A stretch of 58,377 bases of DNA from an uncultured Paracoccaceae bacterium (GCA_937872465.1 CALMSR010000075.1:1-58377); one strand, 5' to 3'. Positions 1 through 8,438 are shown, numbered from the stretch's first letter. Notes: generated by a model from the sequence alone, not told the origin. A program made the numbers and translations.

Positions 1-54
1 TCCTGGCCGGCGCTGAACCAGACCGTCTGCGCGCTGCGGTTTTTCTACGGGGTT
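1..54 (+). pseudogene. tyrosine integrase fragment (N-terminal core-binding part)
   Basis: Frame 1 from the window edge reads SWPALNQTVCALRFFYGV, which resembles the N-terminal SAM-like core-binding domain of phage or IS91-associated tyrosine recombinases (the NQTVCALRFFYGV segment). After about base 54 the frame continues without integrase-like sequence, so this looks like a scrap rather than the end of a gene. No catalytic residues are inside the window. The call rests on one short stretch and is tentative. Confidence 0.4.
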
Positions 55-91
55 AGGCGCCGGGCCGAACCCGATGCGTCCGGGTCTCATG

Positions 92-259
92 ACGCCGCGC
101 GAGCGCCGGGCAGAACTCTGTCGACTGCTCGCCCTCGGCCTGGTCCGCCTCCGAGCCCGGCAGTCAAGCGAAGTATCTGCCGACGCTGGAGAAAGTTCGC
201 TACACTTTCCGCCCGACCGGAGCGGTCATGCAAATCCGAGCCGACGGAGAGTCGCATGA
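92..259 (+). CDS. small conserved ORF leading the recombinase operon
   Basis: A 55-residue protein, rich in Arg near the N-terminus (MTPRERRAELCRLLALGLVRL) and ending with a Ser/Gly/His stretch. Its stop overlaps the start of the DUF2924 gene by the ATGA arrangement at 256-259, matching the junctions further down the operon and suggesting translational coupling. An upstream in-frame ATG at 74 is possible, but homology-like sequence begins at 92. Short proteins of this kind often precede DUF2924/recombinase pairs in alphaproteobacteria (recalled, not searched). Function unknown. Confidence 0.5.
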   Translation, partial: TPRERRAELCRLLALGLVRLRARQSSEVSADAGESSLHFPPDRSGHANPSRRRVA

Positions 260-702
260 CCGACCATATCCCCGCGCGCCTGGCAGCGCTGAAGTCCACG
301 CCGACGCCCGACCTGAAGCAACAGTGGCGCGAGCTGTTCGACAGCGAGCCGCCGCCATTCAACAGGCGTTACCTGGAAAGCCGTCTGGCCTACCGCATTC
401 AGGAGCTCACCTATGGCGGGCTGAAACCGGCGACGGTAAAGCGGCTGGAGGAATTGGGCGACGAGGTCGAGGCTGAGACGGCGCCAGTCCGCAGGCGCCG
501 CCAGGAGGGCCTGCCGATCGTCGGAACCCGGCTGCTCCGCGAATGGCAGGGCGTCGAACAAATCGTCACCGTCACCGCCGACGGCTTCGAATGGCAGAGG
601 CGGCCGTACAAGTCGCTGTCCGCCATCGCGCGCGCGATCACCGGCACGCGCTGGAACGGCTGGGTGTTCTTCGGCCTCAAGAACCACAGGGGGCGGACAT
701 GA
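256..702 (+). CDS. DUF2924 family protein, recombinase partner
   Basis: 148 residues. The pattern LESRLAYRIQELTYGGL followed by a middle helix (KRLEELGDEVEA) and a C-terminal part with GTRLLREWQGVEQ, VTADGFEWQRRPYKSLSAIARAITGTRWNGWVFFGL matches the DUF2924 family, which is typically encoded just upstream of large serine recombinases in prophages and islands. The C-terminal half looks like a small DNA-associated fold with the conserved WNGWxFFGL block. The gene overlaps its neighbours on both sides by 4 bases (ATGA at 256-259 and 699-702), so the four genes are probably translated as one unit. The biochemical role is not established; an accessory role in recombination is inferred from context. 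Confidence 0.85.
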   Translation: MTDHIPARLAALKSTPTPDLKQQWRELFDSEPPPFNRRYLESRLAYRIQELTYGGLKPATVKRLEELGDEVEAETAPVRRRRQEGLPIVGTRLLREWQGVEQIVTVTADGFEWQRRPYKSLSAIARAITGTRWNGWVFFGLKNHRGRT

Positions 703-2024
703 CGAAGCCACCCGAAAAATCGAAGATCATCCGAAAGCTGCGGTGCGCGGTCTACACCCGGAAGTCCTCCGAGGAAGGGCTGGAGCAGGAGTTCAACAGC
801 CTGCATGCCCAGCGGGAGGCTTGCGAAGCCTACATCGCCAGCCAGCGGTCCGAGGGCTGGGTGCTGGTCCGCGATCAGTATGATGACGGCGGCATCTCCG
901 GCGGCACGCTGGAGCGACCGGGCCTGCAGCGGTTGCTGGAGGACATCGAGGACGGGCTGGTCGATGTCGTCGTGGTCTACAAGATCGACCGTCTCAGCCG
1001 GTCGCTGGCCGACTTCGCCAAGCTGGTCGAGGTGTTCGACCGGAACGGCGTGACCTTCGTCTCGGTGACCCAGTCCTTCAACACCACCACCTCCATGGGG
1101 CGGCTGACGCTGAACATCCTGCTCTCCTTCGCCCAGTTCGAGAGGGAGGTCACCGCCGAGCGCATCCGCGACAAGGTCGCCGCTAGCCGCAAGAAGGGCA
1201 TGTGGATGGGCGGCGTCCCGCCCTACGGATATCGCGTCGAGAACCGGAAGCTGGTGGTCGACAAAGAAGCCGCCGCGCATGTGCGCTGGATCTTCGCCCT
1301 CTCTCTCGAGATCGGATCCTGCACGGAGCTGGCGCGAGAGGTCGGCGCACGCGGCATCCGCACGCCGCGCGGCAACCGGATCGACAAGAAATACATCTAC
1401 CGAATGCTGAGCAACCGCGCCTATATCGGCGAGGCGGTGCACAAGGGCGAGAGCTACCCCGGCGAGCACGACGGGATCATTGACCGCGAGACGTGGGACC
1501 GTGTCCATGCGATCCTGCAGGAGAGCCCCCGAAAGCGCGCCGCCCGCACACGCGCCGACACGCCCGCGCTGCTGAAGGGGCTATTGTTCGGGCCCGATGG
1601 CGCCGCGTTCTCACCGACGCATACCCGCAAGGGCGACAGGCTCTACCGCTACTATGTCAGCCAGACGGTGCTGAAGCACGGCGCCGGGTCTTGCCCCGTG
1701 GGCCGCGTGCCCGCTGGCGAGATCGAAGCCGCCGTCATCGACCAGCTGCGCGCCGTGTTCCGCCAGCCCGAGATCGTTGCAGGGACGTGGAAGGCAGCGC
1801 GCGCCCATGCCAACGACACCACCGAAGCCGACGCCTGCGCGGCGCTGCAGCAGCTCGACCCGCTGTGGGACGAACTCTTCCCCGCAGAGCAGGCGCGCAT
1901 CGTCACTCTGCTGGTCGAGCGTGTCGATATCGGCACGGACGGGCTGAACGTCCGGCTTCGGATCGACGGGCTCGGCGGCCTCGCCCGCGAGATGCTGACC
2001 GGGGAAATCGAGGCTGCCGCGTGA
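699..2024 (+). CDS. large serine recombinase (resolvase + recombinase + zinc-ribbon domains)
   Basis: 441 residues starting at the ATG of the ATGA overlap at 699; the open frame extends further upstream, but that part only shadows DUF2924. The N-terminal resolvase domain (about 14-160) has the YTRKS motif with candidate catalytic Ser23 and the arginine-rich KIDRLSRS block. The central recombinase domain has WMGGVPPYGYRV and the helix near RGIRTPRGNRIDKKYIYRML. The C-terminal zinc-ribbon/coiled region carries LLKGLLFGPDG, RYYVSQ and CPVGRVPAGEIEAAV. Such proteins integrate and excise prophages and islands. The copy looks full length. A related but 5'-truncated copy lies at 21406-21929 in the same orientation. 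Confidence 0.92.
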   Translation: MTKPPEKSKIIRKLRCAVYTRKSSEEGLEQEFNSLHAQREACEAYIASQRSEGWVLVRDQYDDGGISGGTLERPGLQRLLEDIEDGLVDVVVVYKIDRLSRSLADFAKLVEVFDRNGVTFVSVTQSFNTTTSMGRLTLNILLSFAQFEREVTAERIRDKVAASRKKGMWMGGVPPYGYRVENRKLVVDKEAAAHVRWIFALSLEIGSCTELAREVGARGIRTPRGNRIDKKYIYRMLSNRAYIGEAVHKGESYPGEHDGIIDRETWDRVHAILQESPRKRAARTRADTPALLKGLLFGPDGAAFSPTHTRKGDRLYRYYVSQTVLKHGAGSCPVGRVPAGEIEAAVIDQLRAVFRQPEIVAGTWKAARAHANDTTEADACAALQQLDPLWDELFPAEQARIVTLLVERVDIGTDGLNVRLRIDGLGGLAREMLTGEIEAAA

Positions 2025-2140
2025 CCCGTGCCGCTCAAATCCCCGAGACCGTGACGCTCCACGTCCCGTTCCGCGTCATGAAGCGCGGCGGGCGGAAGGA
2101 GATGCAGTTGCCAGAGGGCGCTGCTCAGCCGCGAAGGCCC
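2021..2140 (+). pseudogene. third gene of the recombinase module, truncated
   Basis: A GTG start at 2021 overlaps the recombinase stop (GTGA). About 40 residues (TVTLHVPFRVMKRGGRKEMQLPEG) match the start of the intact homologue at 21926, which has TITVHIPLTFWKRGGRKLVV. The likeness stops near 2140, exactly where antisense DUF779 sequence begins, so the remaining two thirds of the gene (the ALARAFRWRKLL helix-turn-helix-like part seen in the other copy) are gone. The reading frame stays open for a long way, but only as a shadow of the minus-strand dehydrogenase genes. Confidence 0.7.
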
Positions 2141-2404
2141 GACCACATCTATGATCAGATCGGTGTGCTTCCAGGCTGCATACTGCGGGCCGCTGATGTA
2201 CACTGGCACGCCGCCGATGTGACCGAGAAGCACGTCGTGATCGCCGACCGCGAACTCACCTTCTGGGTAGCACATCGGCGAGGAGCCGTCGCAGCAGCCG
2301 CCGGATTGATGAAAGATCACCGGCCCGTGGTCGGCGACGATTTCGGCGAGGAGCGCGAGCGCCGCCGGAGTGGCGCTCACCTTGCCGGCGGCTGCTCTGG
2401 CCAT
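2141..2404 (-). pseudogene. DUF779 family protein, 3' end lost
   Basis: The first 88 residues match the DUF779 family, small proteins commonly encoded next to acetaldehyde dehydrogenase and Zn alcohol dehydrogenase: GPVIFHQSGGCCDGSSPMCYP (Cys-rich), then GEFAVGDHDVLLG, GVPVYISGPQYAAWKHTDLIIDVV. The usual C-terminal glycine-rich and FLTRSR block is absent; after residue 88 the frame runs into antisense of the truncated recombinase-module gene and stays open to 1652 with no family likeness. The start lies 3 bases after the alcohol dehydrogenase stop, so it was the last gene of that operon. The protein is probably non-functional or has an altered tail. Confidence 0.75.
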
Positions 2405-2407
2405 GGC

Positions 2408-3439
2408 TCAGGCGGTCAGGTCGAGGACGACGCGGCCCTCGATCTGCCCCTTGTGCATCCGTTCGAAGATCGCGTTGATGTCCTCGAGCTTAGCGGACGC
2501 CACGGTCGCCTTAACTTTGCCGTCGCCAGCGAAGTCGAGCGACTCCTGCAGGTCGAGCCGGGTGCCGACGATCGAGCCGCGCACGGTGATCCCGTTCAGA
2601 ACCATGCCGAAGATGTCGAGCGGGAAGTCGCCTGGCGGCAGGCCGTTCAACGCGACTGTGCCGCCGCGGCCGACCATGCCGATCGCCTGCTCGAAAGCCT
2701 TGCGGCTGACCGCCGTGACCAGAACGCCCCGGGCGCCGCCGCCGGTCTCGCGCTTGATCACCGTGGCCGGGTCGTCGTTCAGGGCGTTGACCGTCACCGT
2801 TGCGCCGAGCCGGCGGGCGAGGTCCAGCTTGGCGTCGTCGATGTCGACGGCGGCCACGTTCAGCCCCATCGCCTTGGCGTATTGCACCGCCATGTGGCCG
2901 AGCCCGCCGATGCCCGAGATCGCCACCCAGTCGCCGGGCTTGGTGTCAGTCACCTTGAGGCCCTTGTACACAGTGACCCCGGCGCAGAGCACCGGCGCGA
3001 TCTCGACGAAGTCGATGTTGGCGGGTAGGTGGCCGACGAAGTTCGGGTCGGCGACCACGTATTCCGCGAAGCCGCCGTTTACCGAGTAGCCGGTATTCTG
3101 CTGGCTCTCGCAGAGCGTTTCCCAGCCGCCGAGGCAGTGCTTGCAGTGGCCGCAGGCGGTGTAGAGCCAGGGAACGCCGACGCGGTCGCCTTCCTTCACG
3201 TGCTGTACCCCGTCGCCAACGGCGGAAACGTAGCCCACGCCCTCGTGGCCGGGGATGAACGGCGGGTTCGGCTTCACCGGCCAGTCGCCCTCGGCGGCAT
3301 GTAGGTCGGTGTGGCAGACGCCCGAGGCGCCGATCGCCACCTGGATCATGCCGGGACCCGGCTCGGGCACCGGCACCTCGTCGATGGTCAGCGGTTTGCC
3401 GAACTCACGGACGACGGCGGCTTTCATGGTCTTGGCCAT
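2408..3439 (-). CDS. zinc-dependent alcohol dehydrogenase (AdhP type)
   Basis: 343 residues, the normal length for the medium-chain dehydrogenase family. It oxidises primary alcohols to aldehydes with NAD(P). Catalytic zinc ligands are visible as Cys42 (GVCHTDLH), His65-Glu66 (PGHEGVG) and Cys152. The structural zinc lobe is Cys96, 99, 102 and 110. The Rossmann motif GIGGLGHMAVQYAK follows at about 176. The start at 3439 has AGGAGG about 8 bases upstream. The gene lies 59 bases behind the aldehyde dehydrogenase and directly before DUF779, so alcohol and aldehyde oxidation are probably coupled. Substrate range cannot be told from sequence. Confidence 0.9.
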   Translation of the reverse strand: MAKTMKAAVVREFGKPLTIDEVPVPEPGPGMIQVAIGASGVCHTDLHAAEGDWPVKPNPPFIPGHEGVGYVSAVGDGVQHVKEGDRVGVPWLYTACGHCKHCLGGWETLCESQQNTGYSVNGGFAEYVVADPNFVGHLPANIDFVEIAPVLCAGVTVYKGLKVTDTKPGDWVAISGIGGLGHMAVQYAKAMGLNVAAVDIDDAKLDLARRLGATVTVNALNDDPATVIKRETGGGARGVLVTAVSRKAFEQAIGMVGRGGTVALNGLPPGDFPLDIFGMVLNGITVRGSIVGTRLDLQESLDFAGDGKVKATVASAKLEDINAIFERMHKGQIEGRVVLDLTA

Positions 3440-3498
3440 ATCGAGTTCCTCCTGGTTTCCTAGTGTCGGCGGGGCGGACTGCGCCGCCCCGCGGGTTT

Positions 3499-5016
3499 TC
3501 AGAAGAAGCCGAGCTTTTTCGGACTGTAGCTGACCAGGAGATTCTTGGTCTGCTGGTAATGGTCGAGCATCATTTTGTGGGTCTCGCGCCCGATGCCCGA
3601 CTGCTTGTAGCCGCCAAAGGCCGCGTGCGCAGGATAGGCGTGGTAGCAGTTGGTCCAGACCCGGCCGGCCTCGATGCCGCGGCCGAAGCGGTAGGCGCGG
3701 GTCATGTCGCGGGTCCAGATCCCGGCCCCCAGGCCGTAGAGTGTGTCGTTGGCGATCGCCAGCGCCTCGGCGTCATCCTTGAAGGTGGTGACCGAGAGCA
3801 CCGGGCCGAAGATTTCCTCCTGGAAGATGCGCATCTTGTTGTGGCCCCGGAACACCGTCGGCTTCACGTAGAAGCCCTCACCGAGCTCGCCCGCGAGCGC
3901 GTTGCGGTGGCCGCCGGTCAGGAGCTCCGCGCCCTCCTGTTTGCCGATGTCGATGTAGGCGAGGATCTTTTCTAGCTGCTCGCCCGAGGCCTGCGCGCCG
4001 ACCATGGTGTCGGGGTCGAGCGGGTCGCCCTGGACGATCGCCTCGGTGCGGGCGATCGCCCGCTCCATGAAGCGCTCGTAGATCGACTCCTGGACCAGCG
4101 CCCGGCTCGGGCAGGTGCAGACCTCGCCCTGGTTGAAGGCGAACATGACGAACCCCTCGACCGCCTTGTCGAGGAAGTCGTCATCCTCGGCCATGACGTC
4201 GGCGAAGAAGATGTTCGGGCTCTTGCCGCCGAGCTCAAGCGTGACCGGAATCAGGTTCTGGCTGGCGTACTGCATGATCAGCCGGCCAGTAGTGGTCTCG
4301 CCGGTGAAGGCGATCTTGGCGATCCGGGGCGAGGAGGCGAGCGGCTTGCCGGCCTCGAGCCCGAAGCCGTTGACGACGTTCAAGACGCCAGCCGGCAGCA
4401 AGTCGGCGATCAGGTCGAGAAGGACCAGGATCGAGGCCGGCGTTTGCTCCGCGGGCTTCAGCACCACGCAGTTGCCGGCGACAAGTGCGGGCGCAAGCTT
4501 CCAGACCGCCATGAGCAGTGGGAAGTTCCACGGAATGATCTGCCCGACCACCCCGAGCGGCTCGTGGAAGTGATAGGCGACGGTGTTGTGGTCGAGTTCG
4601 GAGATCGAACCCTCCTGCGCCCGGACGATCCCGGCGAAGTAGCGGAAGTGGTCGATGGCGAGCGGCACGTCGGCGCCAGTCGTCTCGCGGATCGGCTTCC
4701 CGTTGTCCCAGGTCTCGGCGCGCGCCAGGAGTTCGAGGTTCGCCTCCAGGCGGTCGGCGATCCGGTTCAGGATCAGCGCCCGCTCGGCGGGGCTGGTGCG
4801 GCCCCAGGCGTCTTTGGCGGCGTGGGCGGCGTCGAGCGCGGCCTCGACATCGGTCGCGTCGGAGCGCGCCACCTCGCAAAGCTTCGCACCGTTCACCGGC
4901 GAGAAGTTGTCGAAGTAGCGCCCGGCGATGGGCTCGACCCACCTGCCGCCAATGAAGTTGCCGTAGCGCGCGGCGAACGGCGCCGTGGCGGTCCGAAAGA
5001 ATTCGATCTTGTTCAT
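3499..5016 (-). CDS. NAD-dependent aldehyde dehydrogenase (acetaldehyde-type, AcoD/ExaC-like)
   Basis: 505 residues. The PWNFP motif is at about 162-166, the general base Glu261 lies in ELGGKSP and the nucleophile is Cys300 in NQGEVCTCPSR; the EVCTCPSR form and the C-terminal LLVSYSPKKLGFF end are typical of the acetaldehyde dehydrogenase branch rather than betaine aldehyde dehydrogenases. The cytosolic enzyme oxidises acetaldehyde or similar aldehydes to acids. It is first in the minus-strand operon (ALDH, ADH, DUF779), preceded by a palindrome at 5122-5139 and by the gene for a GAF/Fis-type activator. The start at 5016 has GGGAG just upstream. Confidence 0.9.
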   Translation of the reverse strand: MNKIEFFRTATAPFAARYGNFIGGRWVEPIAGRYFDNFSPVNGAKLCEVARSDATDVEAALDAAHAAKDAWGRTSPAERALILNRIADRLEANLELLARAETWDNGKPIRETTGADVPLAIDHFRYFAGIVRAQEGSISELDHNTVAYHFHEPLGVVGQIIPWNFPLLMAVWKLAPALVAGNCVVLKPAEQTPASILVLLDLIADLLPAGVLNVVNGFGLEAGKPLASSPRIAKIAFTGETTTGRLIMQYASQNLIPVTLELGGKSPNIFFADVMAEDDDFLDKAVEGFVMFAFNQGEVCTCPSRALVQESIYERFMERAIARTEAIVQGDPLDPDTMVGAQASGEQLEKILAYIDIGKQEGAELLTGGHRNALAGELGEGFYVKPTVFRGHNKMRIFQEEIFGPVLSVTTFKDDAEALAIANDTLYGLGAGIWTRDMTRAYRFGRGIEAGRVWTNCYHAYPAHAAFGGYKQSGIGRETHKMMLDHYQQTKNLLVSYSPKKLGFF

Positions 5017-5056
5017 GGCTCCCTCCCGGTTCGGGAACGCCGCGGGATGCGACGCT

Positions 5057-5073
5057 GCGCAAGAAAATTGCGC
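5057..5073. promoter_or_regulatory. short inverted repeat between operator and ALDH start
   Basis: GCGCAA and TTGCGC are separated by 5 bases, 41 bases upstream of the aldehyde dehydrogenase start. It could be a second regulator site or lie in the promoter. No convincing -35/-10 or -24/-12 pair was found around it. Confidence 0.3.
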
Positions 5074-5121
5074 GAAAGGAATCTTCTGTCAGCCCCGGGG
5101 GCCACCGCGGCCGGTGCCAGG

Positions 5122-5139
5122 TGTCTCAGAATTGAGACA
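5122..5139. promoter_or_regulatory. palindromic activator site (TGTCTCA-N4-TGAGACA)
   Basis: A perfect 7-bp dyad with a 4-base centre lies in the gap between the activator gene and the dehydrogenase operon, about 105 bases upstream of the aldehyde dehydrogenase start. TGTC...GACA dyads are typical targets of AcoR-like GAF/Fis-family regulators, so this is the most likely binding site of the product encoded at 5200-6150. Symmetry and position are seen; binding is inferred. Confidence 0.65.
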
Positions 5140-5199
5140 GATCGGCGCACCCAGCCCCTGTAACCGCCGGTCGGAGGCTCAGGAAGCCGCCGAGGGCGC

Positions 5200-6150
5200 C
5201 TATGAGAGTCCGAGGCGGTTCAGTTTTCGGTAAAGGGTCGCGCGGCTGATTCCGAGGGCCTGCGCAGCCGCCGACGCATTTCCGCCCGCACGTGCCAGCG
5301 CCCGCTGCAACACTCCACGTTCCGCGGCCTCGAGATCGCCGTCGACGATGCCGAAGAGGTCTGCGACCGGAACGGGCCGCGCCAGATTCTCGCCCGTGAG
5401 TCCGAGCGCCTGTCGTGCGGCGCGGGTGGCGCCGATCACCAGTTCGTCGCTGTCGATCGCGATCAGCCCCCCGCCGTTCTTGTCGGTCCCGGGGGCCACG
5501 AGCACCCGCGCATCGGGGAAGGCCAGCCGAAAGGTCTCCGCCTCGATGCGCCGCGCCGCGTCCTGAACCGCAACCGCGATCAGCCCGATGAAAGCCTCGG
5601 TGAGATCGGCACGGCAGGACGAGACGTCGAGCGCTGCCGCGAGCCGCCCCTCGTGATCGAATATTGGCGCAGTGGTGCAGCTGAGGTCAGTGTTGCGGGT
5701 GAAGAAGTGCTGGTCGCGGTGGATGGAGAGCGGGCGCTGCTCCACAATGCAAGTCCCGATGCCGTTGGTGCCTTCGGCCGCCTCGCTCCAGACCGCTCCG
5801 GTCCACAGCCCCCAGCCCTCGAACGTCGGATCGTCAGACGCGGCGCCGCGGCGGTCGACCGGTACGCCCTCGCGGTCCGCCAGTAGGATGCAGCAGCTTA
5901 CGCCGCCAACCGCCTGGAACAGCCGGTCGAGGCTCCCCTGCGCGGCATGCACCAAGAGATCCACCCGCTCGCGGGCGACGCGCAACTCGCCCTCGCTCAA
6001 CCGCCGGGGCGGCTTGCGGTCCGCCGGGTCGAGCCGGTGCAGGGTCGAAGACCGCCGCCAGGAAGCAGCCAGCGAGGACCGCGCCGGCGCATCGCTTTCG
6101 ATCGCGGCCAGTACTCGGTCAGCGTGGGCGCCCGGATTAACTCCGCGCAT
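5200..6150 (-). CDS. AcoR-like activator without AAA+ domain (GAF + Fis HTH)
   Basis: 316 residues. The N-terminal half has a GAF-type sensor (GCCILLADREGVPV through GRLAAALDVSSC and AVQDAARRIEAE). The C-terminus is a Fis-type helix-turn-helix (GGNASAAAQALGISRATLYRKLNRLG). Full AcoR/AcxR activators have a sigma-54 AAA+ module between these parts with GAFTGA; here about 80 residues join them and no Walker or GAFTGA motif is present. It therefore cannot drive sigma-54 open-complex formation in the usual way and may work with sigma-70. GGAGGGAGG precedes the ATG at 6150. It lies upstream of and co-directional with the dehydrogenase operon and probably senses the alcohol or aldehyde. Confidence 0.85.
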   Translation of the reverse strand: MRGVNPGAHADRVLAAIESDAPARSSLAASWRRSSTLHRLDPADRKPPRRLSEGELRVARERVDLLVHAAQGSLDRLFQAVGGVSCCILLADREGVPVDRRGAASDDPTFEGWGLWTGAVWSEAAEGTNGIGTCIVEQRPLSIHRDQHFFTRNTDLSCTTAPIFDHEGRLAAALDVSSCRADLTEAFIGLIAVAVQDAARRIEAETFRLAFPDARVLVAPGTDKNGGGLIAIDSDELVIGATRAARQALGLTGENLARPVPVADLFGIVDGDLEAAERGVLQRALARAGGNASAAAQALGISRATLYRKLNRLGLS

Positions 6151-6453
6151 CTCCCTCCCTCCGAGCGGTCACCTAGGGTATCCGCGCATATCCGATGCCT
6201 GAACATGGAAACTTTGTCCACCGCGCATGCGAACAACTCACAACCCGGGAGACCCCAGTTCGGCGCGGCCCCAATCGCGGGGAAAGGCCAATCTGGCGAA
6301 CGCCAGCGGACCAAGGGGGGATATGATCCTTTGACCAGCTCTCGAACGCGCGAGTTCAGCGCTACTGCGAAACCTAGAGCACTTTCCGAGCCGCGTGAAT
6401 CGACGGGGATTCCCAGAGACGTTGGGTTCTGATTCAAGTTGCGTGCTGGGGAT

Positions 6454-7005
6454 GACCGCCATGGCGATTATGGCGGCAACGGAGATGATCCTCCCGCGCT
6501 GGCGCACCTTGAGGTAGGTCGCGTCGAGCCAGAGGTAGGGCCAGTCGGCGGCGATCGGCCGGTCAAAGAACTCCCGCACCCGCTCGTCAATGTCCTTGCA
6601 CAGCTTCGACCCGGTGCTCTTGGAGATGCCGGTCAGCCCCATGGCCTGCACAAGGTCGTCGACCCGGCGCGTCGAGACGCCGCCGATCCAGGCCTCCTGG
6701 ATCACCGCGACCAGCGCCTTTTCCGACGTCCGGTGCGGCTCCAGGAGGCCCGGGAAGTACGAGCCCTGCCGCAGCCTAGGCCCCCGCAGGTTCAGCGCGC
6801 CGAGGCGTGTCTTCAGCTCGCGAGCGCGATAGCCGTTGCGCCAGTTCTGGCGGCCGTCGCCGCGCTCGTAGCGGCCGGCGCCGACCACGCCCTCGACGTC
6901 GTGCTCCATCAGCAGCTGCAGCACCGCCTCGGTGACGGCGCGCAGGAAATCGCCGTCATCATGCTTTTGCAGCAGCTCGATCAGCGGCAAGGTAGATTCG
7001 GTCAT
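6454..7005 (-). pseudogene. IS256-family transposase, C-terminally truncated
   Basis: About 184 residues of a Mutator/IS256-type transposase: MTESTLPLIELL start, GRYERGDGRQNWRNGYRARELKT, GVSTRRVDDLVQAMG, then WLDATYLKVRQRGRI with the first catalytic Asp. The likeness ends near 6454 (AAIIAMAV) and the frame runs on to 6238 with unrelated sequence, so the second Asp, the Glu and half the protein are lost. An upstream ATG at 7050 is in frame but outside the usual family start. No intact terminal inverted repeats were identified. It is a dead remnant between the dehydrogenase and TRAP regions. Confidence 0.8.
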
Positions 7006-7050
7006 CGGGGTCTCCATCGGCCCGTGGTTGAAGTCCGCAAACTCCACCAA

Positions 7051-7364
7051 AACCGACGCCCTCGATGGCCACCCCGGATCACACCGCCGACGCAGCGCGA
7101 ATTTCCACCACGAGTTCGGACGCTAACCTAGCGCGGAGCTCGGGATGCGTCGGGATGTTAGCTTGGGCCGATCTGGTGGGCTCAGTACAATCTGATCGTC
7201 GCGCTTCCGCGCCAGCTACCGTGCTGCTGGCGAAATTCCGACATTAGCTGCGCCTATTGCGCATCCCATGAAAAAGCTCGTTTGCCGAATCCGGATGGAT
7301 CAACGGAAAATTCCGCGCGGCTATCCGAGCGGCTAGCGGCGGAATGGCCACAAAGGGGGGGAAC
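7051..7364. other. intergenic region between IS remnant and TRAP operon
   Basis: There is no credible gene. It should hold the outer end of the IS256 element and the promoter of the TRAP/catabolic operon. GCTAAC (7122-7127) and GTTAGC further on form a loose inverted repeat, and a GCGCC/TTGCGCA motif lies at 7249-7263. Confidence 0.5.
7249..7263. promoter_or_regulatory. candidate LysR operator upstream of TRAP operon
   Basis: TGCGC-N5-GCGCA dyad about 100 bases upstream of the TRAP binding-protein start. A close match (GCGCC then GTTGCGCA) lies in front of the LysR gene at 15049-15062, so both may be bound by the regulator of this cluster. This is motif resemblance only. Confidence 0.35.
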
Positions 7365-8438
7365 ATGATCCACACAAAAACAGTCTCCGGGTTGGCCGTC
7401 GCCTTGGCGATGCTCGTTCCTGCCGCGTCCCGCGCAAGCGAAGATAGCTACAAGCTGGTGCTCACGAGCGAGGCCGGCGACCGGAATTCACCCGTGGGCG
7501 AGGCGATGCGGACCTGGGCGTCGCTGATCAATGAAAAATCGGATGGCCGCATCGTTGCGGACGTATTCTATCAGGGCGAACTCGGTGGCCAACAGGAACT
7601 GTTCGACCAGTTGGTCAAGGGCAACATCCACCTGATGATCACCTGGCCACAGACCTCCTACGATCCTCGGATCGGGGTGAACTATGTTCCGTATCTGGTG
7701 ATGGGCTGGGAAGACGCGGTGGTCTCGTTCGGGGACGACGGCTGGGTGCGCAAGTTGATGGATCCGGTCTACGCCGACATCGGCATGAAGTATTTCGGTC
7801 CCTTTCCCGAGGGCTTCGGCGGCATTGCCACCAAGAACCGCTACGCGACGAGCTATGAGGAGGCTCAGGGACTCAAGGTACGGTCGCAGCCGATCTTCCC
7901 GTTGCCGCAGACGGTCCAGGCAATGGGCTTCGATGCCGTTCCGATCGACTGGGCGGAGGTCTACACCTCTCTCCAGACCGGCGTCGTCGATGGCGATTCC
8001 TCAAATGTGATCTATTGGGACTACGAGTATTTCCGCGATCAGCTGGATTACTTTGTCCAAACTTCGCACAACTTTTCCTCGTATTCGCTTCTGATGAGCG
8101 CCAAGACATGGGACGAACTGGACGCCGAAGATCGTGAAATCATTGAATCCTCTGCGCGCGAGGTGATCGCGCAGCAGTTCAGGGCTGCCAAGGCGGAAGA
8201 CGACAAGTGGATTGCGGCCGCACAGGAGTTCGGGATGGAGTACATCATTCCAACACCCGAAGAGAAGGCCGCCTGGGTCGAGCGCGTCCGCAACGAAGTC
8301 TGGCCGCAGGTCGAAGAGGCTCTGGGCCCGGAAATCATGGACACCATCCGTGCCAACGCGACCGTTCCGGACGCGGACACGACGATGCGGGATGCGGGTA
8401 CGGCCATGCCGGAAGCTGATGCGGCCGAGCAAGAATAA
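7365..8438 (+). CDS. dctP: TRAP transporter substrate-binding protein (DctP family)
   Basis: 357 residues from the ATG at 7365, chosen over 7344 because a GGGGGGG run lies 4 bases upstream and a signal peptide (TVSGLAVALAMLVPAASRAS) follows directly. The body shows the DctP pattern: NSPVGEAMRTWASLINEKSDGRI, VFYQGELGGQQELFDQLVKG, GLKVRSQPIFPLPQTVQAMG with the conserved Arg that pairs with the substrate carboxylate, and YTSLQTGVVDGDSSNVIYWDY. The periplasmic protein captures an organic acid or amino-acid-like ligand for the DctQM permease encoded next. The acidic tail after about 330 (DADTTMRDAGTAMPEADAAEQE) is unusual for the family. Confidence 0.92.
   Translation: MIHTKTVSGLAVALAMLVPAASRASEDSYKLVLTSEAGDRNSPVGEAMRTWASLINEKSDGRIVADVFYQGELGGQQELFDQLVKGNIHLMITWPQTSYDPRIGVNYVPYLVMGWEDAVVSFGDDGWVRKLMDPVYADIGMKYFGPFPEGFGGIATKNRYATSYEEAQGLKVRSQPIFPLPQTVQAMGFDAVPIDWAEVYTSLQTGVVDGDSSNVIYWDYEYFRDQLDYFVQTSHNFSSYSLLMSAKTWDELDAEDREIIESSAREVIAQQFRAAKAEDDKWIAAAQEFGMEYIIPTPEEKAAWVERVRNEVWPQVEEALGPEIMDTIRANATVPDADTTMRDAGTAMPEADAAEQE

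Noticed and set aside
5041..5100. Sigma-54 (-24/-12) promoter for the aldehyde dehydrogenase
   Set aside because: The nearest fit has CG instead of GG at -24, and the neighbouring activator lacks the AAA+ domain needed for sigma-54.
6238..6453. Continuation of the IS256 transposase to 6238
   Set aside because: The frame is open, but the sequence after about residue 199 does not resemble the family and lacks the second Asp and the Glu.
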